A DNA stretch of 24,023 nucleotides from an uncultured Eubacterium sp. Its GTDB lineage: Bacteria > Bacillota > Clostridia > Lachnospirales > Lachnospiraceae. Each line of letters starts with the position of its first letter. Position 1 is the first letter of the stretch. The notes beneath the pieces were generated by a model. It was not told where the DNA came from. It worked only from the letters and a program-made list of their open reading frames with translations, and searched no databases. Below are positions 14,677 to 23,352 of the stretch, piece after piece. Location: contig URYE01000036.1 of NCBI GenBank assembly GCA_900551945.1, positions 1-24,023 of the forward strand, written 5' to 3'. The position numbers and the translations under genes are program-made.

Positions 14677-16716
14677 ATGGATAATATAGATAAAGAGCGT
14701 TTGCAAAGTGAAATTAAGCATTACAAAGAGTTTGAAGCATCAAAAGCTAGTATTGAGAAAAAGTCATTAGGTTGTTATAGAATAAATCTTACAAAAAATA
14801 TATGTAGTGATGGTTATAAAAGTCAAGGTAGAGATGTTGCTATTCTTGAAAATATATCGGCTGACGCATTTTTTGATTTTGTGTATCTTAGAGTGGAAGA
14901 TAAAGAAAGAATTGATGAGTTCAAAAGAATATTTAATAGAGAAAATCTAATAGAAGAATTTAATAACAATGTTGACTATATTCAATTTGACCATATGTAT
15001 TTAAAGCTTATAAATGAGCGAAAATGGGTTCGTAGTTGTATTAATCTTATTAAAAATCCATATAACGGTGATATTGAAGGCATTATATATGTTGAGGATA
15101 GAACTGATACACAACGTCGCAAAATGATGCTTGATGCTATCATTAAAAAACAGTATGCTATAATGATGTGTATTGATGGAATGACAGGAGAATATACTAT
15201 TTATATGGATAAAGGAACTTCTGATAATGAAGTGTATTCTGGCAATGATTATCATATGGCATTGGAGAAGTATTCACAGGCAAGAGTATGTGATGAATGT
15301 AGAGAAGAATTTATAAAAACAACAAATGTAGATAACATTTTAAAGCACCTTAAACGTCCTAGTTCACAGTATAGTAAAGTGTTTAAGATTTATGATAAAG
15401 ATAAGAATGTAACATATCAACAACTTGATTTTGTTTATATGGATTATAACAGTAAGCAAATACTTATTACATATACAGATATAACAAAAAGTCTTCAAAA
15501 AGAACGTGAAACTAATGCCAAATTAAAAAAAGCCTTAAAAGAAGTTAAGAAAGCAAATGAAGCAAAGTCTGAATTTTTATCAAGAATGAGTCATGATATG
15601 CGTACACCTATGAACGGAATAATAGGACTTACAGACATTTTGCTTGCAGATAATACGGTTACTGATACAGTAAGAAAAAAGCTTCTTGAGATGAAGGAAG
15701 CAGAAGACCTTTTATTGAGCCTTGTAAATGATATACTTGATATGCAAAAGATTGAAAGTAATAAATTTGTATTAAGCAATCATTTTTATCCATTTATAGA
15801 TATAATAAAGAATATACATATGTGTATACTTCCTCAGATAAATAGCAAAAATATTACATTTAATATATCATATAAAGATATTAAACAATGTAATATATAT
15901 GTTGATAAGTTAAGAATTTCACAAGTATTTATTAATATACTTTCTAATTCAATAAAGTTTACTCCAGAGGGTGGTACGATTAATTGTTATATTAAAAAGC
16001 TAAAGCAGGAAAATGACATAGTAGATATAGAAGTTACAATCAGTGATAATGGTATTGGAATGAGTCAAGAGTTTTTAGAACATATATTTGAACCATTTGA
16101 GCAGGAAGAAAGTGATTTTTCTACGGCATTTACGGGAACTGGGCTTGGTATGGCAATTGTAAGAAATATAATTGAGCTTATGAATGGCAATATTGATATA
16201 AAGAGCTGTAAAGGTGTTGGAACTACAACGGTGGTTAAATTAAGCTTTAAGATTTCTGATGAAAAAAAAGAAAAATCATCAAATAAATTATCTAATCATA
16301 CATCAATTAATCTTGAAGGTAAGAAAGTACTTTTGTGTGAGGATAATGAGCTTAATATAAAGGTAGCTGAGAGTATGCTTAAAGAACGTAAAATGGAAGT
16401 TGTAAAAGCAACAAATGGTCAGGAAGCCATAGAAATTTTTACAAATTCTAACTCGGGAACTTTTGATATTATTCTTATGGATATAAGAATGCCTGTGATA
16501 AACGGGCTTAAAGCATCTTCAGCGATTAGACAGCTTGACAGAGCGGATGCGATGACAATTCCTATAGTTGCACTTACAGCTAATGCCTATGACCAAGAAG
16601 TTGAAGTATGCAGACAAGCAGGAATGAATGCGCATATAGCAAAGCCTATTAATATAGGTGTCTTTTATTCAGTTATAGAAAATGAGTTAGCAAAGGCTCA
16701 AAATAACATCAACTAA
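14677..16716 (+). CDS. Cytoplasmic hybrid histidine kinase/response regulator
   Basis: 679 aa from the ATG at 14677; an in-frame ATG at 14647 lacks a ribosome site, while GGGGGAA lies 10 bases before 14677. No membrane segment is visible. Residues 1 to about 275 form a sensor region, probably two PAS-like units, followed by a short coiled coil. The HisKA domain has the H-box S-H-D-M-R-T-P with His306. The ATPase domain shows N-I-L-S-N-S-I-K-F-T (N box), D-N-G-I-G-M (G1) and T-G-L-G-M-A (G2). The receiver domain shows C-E-D-N-E, L-M-D-I-R-M-P with phospho-acceptor Asp602, and a conserved K-P. There is no HPt or DNA-binding output, so a separate partner must carry the signal. The signal sensed is unknown. 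It ends the operon-like run and has its own terminator. Confidence 0.92.
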   Translation: MDNIDKERLQSEIKHYKEFEASKASIEKKSLGCYRINLTKNICSDGYKSQGRDVAILENISADAFFDFVYLRVEDKERIDEFKRIFNRENLIEEFNNNVDYIQFDHMYLKLINERKWVRSCINLIKNPYNGDIEGIIYVEDRTDTQRRKMMLDAIIKKQYAIMMCIDGMTGEYTIYMDKGTSDNEVYSGNDYHMALEKYSQARVCDECREEFIKTTNVDNILKHLKRPSSQYSKVFKIYDKDKNVTYQQLDFVYMDYNSKQILITYTDITKSLQKERETNAKLKKALKEVKKANEAKSEFLSRMSHDMRTPMNGIIGLTDILLADNTVTDTVRKKLLEMKEAEDLLLSLVNDILDMQKIESNKFVLSNHFYPFIDIIKNIHMCILPQINSKNITFNISYKDIKQCNIYVDKLRISQVFINILSNSIKFTPEGGTINCYIKKLKQENDIVDIEVTISDNGIGMSQEFLEHIFEPFEQEESDFSTAFTGTGLGMAIVRNIIELMNGNIDIKSCKGVGTTTVVKLSFKISDEKKEKSSNKLSNHTSINLEGKKVLLCEDNELNIKVAESMLKERKMEVVKATNGQEAIEIFTNSNSGTFDIILMDIRMPVINGLKASSAIRQLDRADAMTIPIVALTANAYDQEVEVCRQAGMNAHIAKPINIGVFYSVIENELAKAQNNIN

Positions 16717-16767
16717 TAAAGTTTGTTATATATACTTGACAAAATCTTTCATTTTTAAAATAATAAT

Positions 16768-16811
16768 ATGCAAGGGATTATTTATTTTTATCCCTTGCAT
16801 TTTATTTTATT
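16768..16811 (+). terminator. Intrinsic terminator of the histidine kinase gene
   Basis: 11-bp perfect stem ATGCAAGGGAT/ATCCCTTGCAT at 16768-16778 and 16790-16800, followed by TTTATTTTATT. It ends the run that starts at 12473. Between 16812 and 16977 I see nothing else that I can support. Confidence 0.88.
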
Positions 16812-16977
16812 GCTTAATTATGTTAAAATAAGTGCAAAGCTCTTTTTGATGAACTAGAATAGTAAAAATAGGTTATGGAAATTAAAGTTTGAATAATAGA
16901 GCTTATATTTATTAAAAAATTAGGAAAGGAAAAGCTGTTATATAACTTTATTGTATATTAATAGCAGGTTTTAAATT

Positions 16978-17823
16978 ATGAAGACAATATGGGTAGTTGG
17001 TTCATTAGGAAATGTAGGGTCAGCTATGATAAAGCAGTTAGATTGCCTTGAGTATGAGATTATCGAAACTGATAAAGACGAGGTTGATATAACTGATGAA
17101 GAAGAAGTAAGCACATATATGAATATGAATAGACCAGATGTTGTTATTAATTGTGCTGGTTATTCTGATGTTGCACTTTGTGAAAAAAATATTGATGAAG
17201 CATATAGGGTTAATGCGCTCGGTGTAAGAAATTTGGCTCAGGCAGCAGAAAGTATTCAAGCAAAGCTTATACAGATATCTACTGATGACGTATTCAGCAA
17301 AGCAAATGACAGACCTTATAATGAATTTGATAGGATTAATCCTAGCAGTATTTATGGCAAGTCTAAACTTGCAGGTGAGCTTATGGTTGAAAAGCTTATG
17401 ACAAGATATGTCATTATAAGAAGCTCTTGGTTGTATGGAATTAAGGGCAACTTCCTTGATAAAGTTGTTGCAAGTATAGGAAGTGGCAAGAAAATTGAAG
17501 TGGCAGACAATGATTTTGGAGTTCCAACAAGTGCTAAAGAATTGGCACAAGTTATATCACAATTTATTGACAATGACCATTTTGGCTTATATCACGCAGT
17601 ATGTACGGGTGGCCCATGTAGCAGATATGAATATGCAAAAGAAATTCTTAAGATATTGGGTAAAGAAAATGAATTAGAGCTTGTACCTGTTAATGAAAAA
17701 AATGGTGTTGAAGAAGTCTATTCAGCACTTGACAATATGATGCTTAGAATTTCAGGAATGGAAGAACCAGCAAAGTGGAAAACTGCTTTAAGAGAGTATC
17801 TTTTACAGGATAAGAAGTTATAA
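16978..17823 (+). CDS. RmlD-like NAD(P)-dependent sugar reductase (dTDP-4-dehydrorhamnose reductase family)
   Basis: 281 aa extended-SDR enzyme. G-S-L-G-N-V-G (8-14) is the nucleotide-binding loop, N-C-A-G-Y-S-D-V and R-V-N-A-L-G follow, I-S-T-D-D-V-F stands in place of the usual S-T-D-Y-V-F, and Y-G-K-S-K carries the Tyr-Lys catalytic pair. By family it reduces dTDP-4-keto-L-rhamnose to dTDP-L-rhamnose for surface polysaccharide. However, none of the other rml genes (A, B, C) is adjacent, so the true sugar may differ. The ribosome site is weak (CAGG about 10 bases upstream). A 66-base gap leads to the DAACS gene on the same strand, so the two may be co-transcribed without an obvious functional link. 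Confidence 0.85.
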   Translation: MKTIWVVGSLGNVGSAMIKQLDCLEYEIIETDKDEVDITDEEEVSTYMNMNRPDVVINCAGYSDVALCEKNIDEAYRVNALGVRNLAQAAESIQAKLIQISTDDVFSKANDRPYNEFDRINPSSIYGKSKLAGELMVEKLMTRYVIIRSSWLYGIKGNFLDKVVASIGSGKKIEVADNDFGVPTSAKELAQVISQFIDNDHFGLYHAVCTGGPCSRYEYAKEILKILGKENELELVPVNEKNGVEEVYSALDNMMLRISGMEEPAKWKTALREYLLQDKKL

Positions 17824-17889
17824 TAATATATAATACATAAAGTATATATTAATATGCTTATTGTTATAAAAAATTACGGAGGAAAATGA

Positions 17890-19188
17890 ATGGCTAATCA
17901 AAAGGAAAAAGAAAAAAAGAAAATGGGATTATCAACGCAGATATTTATTGCGTTGTTATTAGGAGCTGTTTCGGGAGTGCTTATACATTATTATATGCCT
18001 GATAGTTCATTTAAAAATGACATTTTAATGAATGGTATATTGTATGTTATAGGTAATGGTTTTATAAGACTTATGCAAATGCTTGTAGTACCACTTGTTT
18101 TCTGTTCGCTTGTATGCGGAAGTATGGCAATTGGTGATACTAAGACACTTGGAAAGGTTGGCGTTAAGACTATACTTTTCTATATATTGACAACAGCACT
18201 TGCGATATCATTAGCACTTGGGGTTGCGTCACTTATTAACCCTGGTGTTGGTATGGATATTACAGTGGAAGAAGGCACAACAACGGCAGCAGCAACAACA
18301 GCTAGTATTAATTTTGCTGACACATTACTTAATATGATACCGAAAAATATTTTCTCATCTCTTGCAGAAGGTGATATGCTTCCTGTAATCGTATTTGCAC
18401 TTTTTGTTGGTATTATGCTTGCAAAGCTTGGAAATAAAGCATCTACTGTTGCTAATTTCTTTAGTCAGTTTAATGATGTTATGATGGAAATGACTATGTC
18501 TATTATGAAGGTTGCACCTATTGGTGTGTTCTGCCTTATAGCAAAGACATTTGCAGGTATTGGTTTTGACGCATTTTTACCAATGCTTAAGTATATGCTT
18601 AGTGTAATTCTTACACTTGCACTTCAGTGCTTTGGTGTATATCAATTATTATTATTTATATTTACAAGATTAAATCCATTTAAGTTTGTAAAGAAGTTTT
18701 TCCCAGTTATGGCATTTGCATTTTCAACATCTACATCTAATGCAACTATACCTATGTCAGTTGATACTTTAAGTAAGAAGATTGGTGTATCTAAGAGAAT
18801 TTCTTCTTTTACAATACCACTTGGCGCTACAATTAACATGGACGGTACATCTATTATGCAGGGTGTTGCTGTTGTGTTTATAGCACAGGCTTATGGAATG
18901 ACTCTTACACCATCAGCTATTCTTACTGTTATTGCAACAGCGACTATTGCTTCAATTGGTACAGCGGGTGTTCCTAGTGTTGGTCTTGTAACTCTTTCAA
19001 TGGTACTTTCATCAGTAGGACTTCCTACAGAAGGTATTGCTTTGATTATGGGTATTGATAGAATACTTGATATGCTTCGTACTGCGGTAAATATTACAGG
19101 TGATGCAGTATGTACAACTATTATTGCTAAACTTGAAGGGGCTTTCAATAAGGAAATTTTTGATAAAGATTTTAAGGAAGAAGCATAA
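17890..19188 (+). CDS. DAACS-family glutamate/aspartate or dicarboxylate symporter (canonical)
   Basis: 432 aa membrane protein with all hallmarks of the GltP/GltT group: T-S-T-S-N-A-T-I-P in the first hairpin, N-M-D-G-T at 316-320 in helix 7, the second hairpin A-G-V-P-S-V-G, and N-I-T-G-D-A in helix 8. It imports acidic amino acids or C4-dicarboxylates with Na+ or H+. It is more canonical than the member at 6156, so the two probably have different substrates. GGAGG at 17879-17883 serves the ATG at 17890. An out-of-frame ATG at 17886 (Met-Asn-Gly-stop) lies only two bases from the ribosome site and is unlikely to be used. The stop codon is followed after 11 bases by a full copy of the structured element. 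Confidence 0.93.
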   Translation: MANQKEKEKKKMGLSTQIFIALLLGAVSGVLIHYYMPDSSFKNDILMNGILYVIGNGFIRLMQMLVVPLVFCSLVCGSMAIGDTKTLGKVGVKTILFYILTTALAISLALGVASLINPGVGMDITVEEGTTTAAATTASINFADTLLNMIPKNIFSSLAEGDMLPVIVFALFVGIMLAKLGNKASTVANFFSQFNDVMMEMTMSIMKVAPIGVFCLIAKTFAGIGFDAFLPMLKYMLSVILTLALQCFGVYQLLLFIFTRLNPFKFVKKFFPVMAFAFSTSTSNATIPMSVDTLSKKIGVSKRISSFTIPLGATINMDGTSIMQGVAVVFIAQAYGMTLTPSAILTVIATATIASIGTAGVPSVGLVTLSMVLSSVGLPTEGIALIMGIDRILDMLRTAVNITGDAVCTTIIAKLEGAFNKEIFDKDFKEEA

Positions 19189-19199
19189 ATGTTGTGTAC

Positions 19200-19423
19200 A
19201 AAGAAAAAAGAGTTTTAGTTTTTTAGTTGATGGATAAAAATTAAGTAGTTCTAAGATGTGCTGATATAGGGATTGAAACCTGACGTGAACGCACTCAATG
19301 CGACATCGTGTCGCTGAGTGCTTGACTGCACCTCCTTGTGTAGTCATCACTGGATTTATACAGCACAACTAAGAACTACTAAATTTTTACCATATACTAA
19401 AAAACTAAAACTCTTTTTTCTTT
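19200..19423 (+). repeat. Structured 3' element, full copy 2 (candidate ncRNA)
   Basis: Same architecture as the copy at 10901-11163. Outer stem: perfect 28-bp arms at 19200-19227 and 19396-19423, unrelated in sequence to copy 1. Internal loop TGAT/ATAT. Middle stem at 19241-19262 with 19362-19383, identical to copy 1 with the same three A-A mismatches. The three-way junction closes with GTGA (19285-19288) and TCAC (19347-19350), with hairpin 1 at 19291-19321 (loop ATCGT) and hairpin 2 at 19324-19345 (loop CTCCTT). It lies between convergent genes. The remainder of 19424-19546 is AT-rich without a gene. Confidence 0.85.
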
Positions 19424-19546
19424 TACCGATATGTTTTGGTGGTAGGAGAGTTTTATTATATATTAAATATGAGTTTGTAAAGAGCAACAAGTAGTTAGAA
19501 AGGGAATATATTTAACGAATTATCTTATGGAGAAAAAGTATTATAA

Positions 19547-19584
19547 AAAGTAGGGTTTCCATTTTTCAATGAAAGCCCTACTTT
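19547..19584 (-). terminator. Intrinsic terminator of the chemoreceptor gene
   Basis: On the minus strand, arms 19571-19584 and 19547-19559 pair (AAAGTAGGGCTTTC with GAAACCCTACTTT, one bulged base), and the right arm runs into TTTTT. It lies just after the stop codon. Confidence 0.85.
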
Positions 19585-19587
19585 AGT

Positions 19588-21696
19588 TTAATTAGTTGGA
19601 GTGATGTTGAGTTTGTCTTCAACGTATTTCATAATCTTTATATTGTCTTCTGGCATTTGGCAGCCTACTATGTATGAGCCTTCGTTGTTGGAGCTTCTTA
19701 TAATTCTTCCTTCAAGTTCAACACCTTTTGCAGGTTCAAAGTTTTCTATAGAGAGTGTTATAATCTTACCTTTGCTGTCTGTAAAGAAATCGTCTTTTGA
19801 AATAAATGCGTAGCCATTTGCGCATATATTATCAAGTTTTCCTTTGAACTTCTGACCAGTTGCTTTAATAGTAATAGTACAAGGATTAGTTACATCTAAT
19901 CTAGGATACTTTCTTCTGTTAAGGATAGTAGGTTTAGAATTAACTGTTACAACAAAATCTTGTGAGTTTTGAGAAGTGTCAGTTTTTATAATAGCTTCAT
20001 TCCAACAGTATAACACATTTCCAACAGTAAATTTAATTGTACATGATGTAGGCTTTTTGATTTCTGGCGTATTGTTAAATCTAATTATCATATTGTCGTC
20101 TGAACGGTTTAAAAGTGAACCATTGTAGTCTTTTGCTACATTGTCTTGATTAATAGTAGCAGTAACTTTTGTTCCTGGCTTTAAATCTGAGATACCCATA
20201 AAACCACCAACACCAAGCTCACACATAAGACCTTCGATAATCTTTTCTATGTTGTTAATATTGGCAGAGCTTTCATCATATTTACTAACCATTTTCTTGC
20301 TTATATCATCAGATGTGTCAATGCGCTGTGTCATAGTATTAACAATGTCAGATACTTGCTCCATATTGTTGACAAGTTGTTGATTAGAGATTTCCACTTC
20401 TTTAATAGCAGTATCAATAACTTCAATATGTTGCTTTAATTCACCTGAGTCTTCTGTAATCTTGCTTACATTGTCACCAGTTTGTGTAACTTTATCAAGT
20501 GTGATTTGAATAAGCTTTAATTCTTCTCTAATAGAATTAGTCATATTATCAGAAGTTTCTTGAAGTCTTACAAGAGCATCTCTTATTTGTGCTGATGAAG
20601 CCTGTGTTTCAGTACTTAATGCTCGAATTTGTTCAGCTACAACTGCAAAGCCACGACCTGCATCACCAGCTCTTGCGGCTTCTATAGAAGCATTAAGGGC
20701 AAGTAAGTTAGTTTGGCTTGAAATACTGTCGATTGTTCCAGTTTCTTTTTTAACAGTTTCAAATTCAGACTTAAATTCAGTAAGAATATTTTCAACCTCA
20801 ATAGAAAGTTCTGACATTGAATTAGCTGTAGTAACAAGGCTTTGAAGGTCAACGGAACTTTCAGTTGCGTGATTTAATGACTCAGTTGTTAATGTAACCA
20901 TGTTGTTAATAAGTGAAACAACATTTTGCACCTGTGAATTAATATCAGTAGTCATATCCATAGATGAAGATGTATGAGATTGCAATTGAAGACTGTTATC
21001 AATAAGCAAATTCATATCTTCTACAACTTCATCAGAACCATGTTTATTTTCAGCGGCAAGTTCACGAACAACAGTGATACCCTCCATAATTGTATTACTA
21101 GCTGTCTTTACTTGTGCTACTGTTTGAGTAACTCTTTTTAGGTCAGCTTTTATGCTGGCAGTTAATGCACCATCTGACTCCGTAAGGTGCTTAATTGAAA
21201 GCACATAACAAATATAACAAAGTATTATACATGAAAATTGGAGCTGATAGTTTTTTATATCATCAGCGGAATTTGCTTGAAGTACAAGCAAATGGTATAC
21301 AACACTAATAGCAATACTAACACCATTAGTTATACCATAATAAATCATAAACTTTCTGTCTTTATAGATAACAAAAAGGCTTGTAACTGGAAGTATGTAT
21401 GTAAACGCAATAGGAGAAGCAGTTGTACATAATACAAAGGTGTAAAATATTCCATATCCCGCAGCGATTATATATTTGTAAAGTTTTGTTGATTTGCCTT
21501 TTGTACGAAGTATAATGTCACCAATAAAGAAAGGTATCCAACATAATGCAAGAAATACAAGATATGACGATGTAGGATAAAGTCCCTTAGGTACATCAGA
21601 GCCGTAATTGGCAGATAGAAGAAGTGCAAATGCTAACCATATTCTTCTAGCTTTTATATTAGCTTTTTCTTTAAAAAGATTTTCATCATAGTTCAT
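19588..21696 (-). CDS. Methyl-accepting chemoreceptor fused to a YcgR-like PilZ module
   Basis: 702 aa from the ATG at 21696, chosen because GAGG lies 7 bases upstream; the in-frame ATG at 21717 has no good site. Residues about 18-175 hold roughly six membrane helices with little outside the membrane, so the signal may be membrane-borne or internal. No HAMP domain is obvious. A long coiled coil follows, whose tip [17 protein letters not shown] (about 325-345) is the conserved CheA/CheW-contact hairpin. After it, about 497-590 resembles the N-terminal domain of YcgR flagellar-brake proteins. Then comes a PilZ domain with R-K-Y-P-R near 594 and D-N-I-C-A-N-G near 622. The PilZ motif normally reads (D/N)xSxxG; Ser is replaced by Cys here. 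Likely role: linking c-di-GMP to chemotaxis signalling. It is probably transcribed with the upstream esterase gene (56-base gap). Confidence 0.9.
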   Translation of the reverse strand: MNYDENLFKEKANIKARRIWLAFALLLSANYGSDVPKGLYPTSSYLVFLALCWIPFFIGDIILRTKGKSTKLYKYIIAAGYGIFYTFVLCTTASPIAFTYILPVTSLFVIYKDRKFMIYYGITNGVSIAISVVYHLLVLQANSADDIKNYQLQFSCIILCYICYVLSIKHLTESDGALTASIKADLKRVTQTVAQVKTASNTIMEGITVVRELAAENKHGSDEVVEDMNLLIDNSLQLQSHTSSSMDMTTDINSQVQNVVSLINNMVTLTTESLNHATESSVDLQSLVTTANSMSELSIEVENILTEFKSEFETVKKETGTIDSISSQTNLLALNASIEAARAGDAGRGFAVVAEQIRALSTETQASSAQIRDALVRLQETSDNMTNSIREELKLIQITLDKVTQTGDNVSKITEDSGELKQHIEVIDTAIKEVEISNQQLVNNMEQVSDIVNTMTQRIDTSDDISKKMVSKYDESSANINNIEKIIEGLMCELGVGGFMGISDLKPGTKVTATINQDNVAKDYNGSLLNRSDDNMIIRFNNTPEIKKPTSCTIKFTVGNVLYCWNEAIIKTDTSQNSQDFVVTVNSKPTILNRRKYPRLDVTNPCTITIKATGQKFKGKLDNICANGYAFISKDDFFTDSKGKIITLSIENFEPAKGVELEGRIIRSSNNEGSYIVGCQMPEDNIKIMKYVEDKLNITPTN

Positions 21697-21752
21697 AGTA
21701 TCCTCATTTCTAAGCATAGGTATTTCACTTTTAGATGCTTGTAAGTAGTGTA

Positions 21753-22643
21753 TTAGTATTTCTTAAGAAAATTTGTCATTAATTTAAGCGTTTCTGAGCT
21801 TCCTGCTAAAAATGGCTCAAATACACTAAAGGCATGTGTAAGTGTCTTATTCTTAGGAAAGTTGATAAGCTTGTGTGGCATATTGTATTTTTTAAGTGCT
21901 TTTGTAAAATTAATAGTATAACTTTTTAAGTTGTCGTTATGGCTTGTTACAAGAAAGCAAGGTGGCAATGAACGAATAATATCCGGGTGTTCTGGATTAG
22001 TAAAAGGTGCAAATGCACTTTTCTTGTAATTCTTACCATAAAGGTACTTAGGAAGAAATATTCCTATCTTATCAAAACGTGTTGTGTAAAACATACCACT
22101 AATAAGACCTAGTGCGTTAAATTTAAGCGAAGCTGGGGTAACTTGTGCTGCTTTTGCAAGCTTGCTATTATTAGTCATTGCGGTAGCGTAAGTAAGAAGA
22201 CAAGCACCACCGCTGTCAGCAACTCCGTAAACATGAGATATGTCACCATTGTCGTTAGGAATACGATTTTTTATGTAATCTATAGCTGTAAATGTGTCAT
22301 TTAACTGATCAAAAAATGTGCAGTCAGGAATTAATCTGTATTCTATACTGTATACAATAAATCCCATTTTGCTTAATCTGGCGCAGAAAAAACGATTAAA
22401 TTCTTTGCTGCCAATAATTAAGCCACCACCATGAACATTGATAATAACAGGGAGGACTTTTGCTTCACAATTCTTAGGCTTGAATATATCAAGTCTGTGT
22501 GCGTCAATTTTATCATTTGCATAAGGAATATTAGTTATTTCGATTACATCATCAGGAAATGGGAGCTTTTTATCTCGTATTGCAGAGGAAGCTTCAAAAT
22601 CCTTTCGTTGTTTGTAAAAATTCTTAGTCATAAAGCCAGCCAT
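21753..22643 (-). CDS. Alpha/beta hydrolase, HSL-type esterase
   Basis: 296 aa. H-G-G-G at 71-74 is the oxyanion-hole motif of the hormone-sensitive-lipase group. The nucleophile elbow is V-A-D-S-G-G-A with Ser144; the usual form is G-D-S-A-G-G, so the first Gly is Ala and the Ala-Gly order is changed. Asp237 (S-H-N-D-N-L) and His270 (T-H-A-F) complete a plausible triad. There is no signal peptide, so it is cytosolic. Family members cleave short acyl esters such as acetylated sugars. GGGAGG lies 7 bases before the ATG. It is the first gene of a probable two-gene unit with the chemoreceptor, under the promoter at 22689-22717. Whether the odd elbow lowers activity cannot be told from sequence. 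Confidence 0.85.
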   Translation of the reverse strand: MAGFMTKNFYKQRKDFEASSAIRDKKLPFPDDVIEITNIPYANDKIDAHRLDIFKPKNCEAKVLPVIINVHGGGLIIGSKEFNRFFCARLSKMGFIVYSIEYRLIPDCTFFDQLNDTFTAIDYIKNRIPNDNGDISHVYGVADSGGACLLTYATAMTNNSKLAKAAQVTPASLKFNALGLISGMFYTTRFDKIGIFLPKYLYGKNYKKSAFAPFTNPEHPDIIRSLPPCFLVTSHNDNLKSYTINFTKALKKYNMPHKLINFPKNKTLTHAFSVFEPFLAGSSETLKLMTNFLKKY

Positions 22644-22688
22644 AGTAAAACCTCCCTAATTCCTAGTATTTATAATTTGTTAGTATGT

Positions 22689-22717
22689 ATTTTAAGACAT
22701 TTTGTGACATTTTTCAA
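22689..22717 (-). promoter_or_regulatory. Promoter of the esterase-chemoreceptor unit
   Basis: On the minus strand, TTGAAA (22712-22717), a 17-base spacer and TAAAAT (22689-22694). On the plus strand, GACATTTT occurs twice, at 22696-22703 and 22706-22713, with a 10-base period across the spacer, a possible regulator site. Confidence 0.6.
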
Positions 22718-22781
22718 GATGATATGACTTTAAAAAATATACATATTGCTATTAAAAATCTTATGCAAATTATTTGAAAAT

Positions 22782-22837
22782 CAAGTAACTACGGGCTTTG
22801 TGTATATACTAAGCAATTACTTGTCACTGTAAAGTGA
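22782..22837 (+). other. Two adjacent hairpins in the 22644-23352 gap
   Basis: CAAGTAA (22782-22788) pairs with TTACTTG (22817-22823), with GCTT/AAGC inside. Immediately next, TCACT-GTAA-AGTGA (22824-22837) forms a 5-bp stem with a GNRA-type loop. There is no T run after it. This may be a transposon end or a leader structure. The rest of the 709-base gap is AT-rich. It holds the esterase promoter and I find no other gene in it. Confidence 0.4.
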
Positions 22838-23352
22838 GCAATAAATATGTATATTATACAAAAATCAAACAAAATATCTATAATATAAATTATTCAGTTT
22901 TTAATTATAAAGTAAATTTATAATTTTGATTAAGATAAATAATCATGTTTGAGATTGATGACGTATGATTTAGCTAAATATTGATTAATATACTGTTTTT
23001 TATTACTATAAAAATATGTATTTAGTCATCAAATCCCATAATAATAGTAACATTTTCCAGTCAAGAATTCAATATTATAATTAATTAATAAAGAATAATT
23101 CCACAATTTTTCCACATAATAACTCCAAAGCTAAAAAGTGAAAGATAAAACATTGCTAAAATTAAACAATGAAAAATATCCTTGCGAAATATTTGATTAA
23201 AATATAAAATTTGGAGGCTTATAGCAGTTAAAAATAACTTATAAAATATTATAAAAGTATATTGATTTTTATAACTTTCCTTTTTGATTTATATTAATTG
23301 CGAAATGGTTTGGAGTTTAGTAAAATATAAATTAGAAAGAGAGGTGAGAAAA

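Noticed and set aside
17038..17550. 170-aa minus-strand reading frame
   Set aside because: Antisense shadow of the RmlD-like gene; it has no ribosome site and an Ile/Asn/Cys-rich composition without family features.
17886..17897. Three-codon upstream ORF before the DAACS gene
   Set aside because: Its ATG is only two bases from the ribosome site, too close to be used; the in-frame ATG at 17890 has proper spacing.
23098..23116. Two DnaA-box-like sites (ATTCCACAA, TTTTCCACA)
   Set aside because: One or two mismatches to TTATCCACA in very AT-rich DNA, with no dnaA, dnaN or cluster nearby; no case for an origin.
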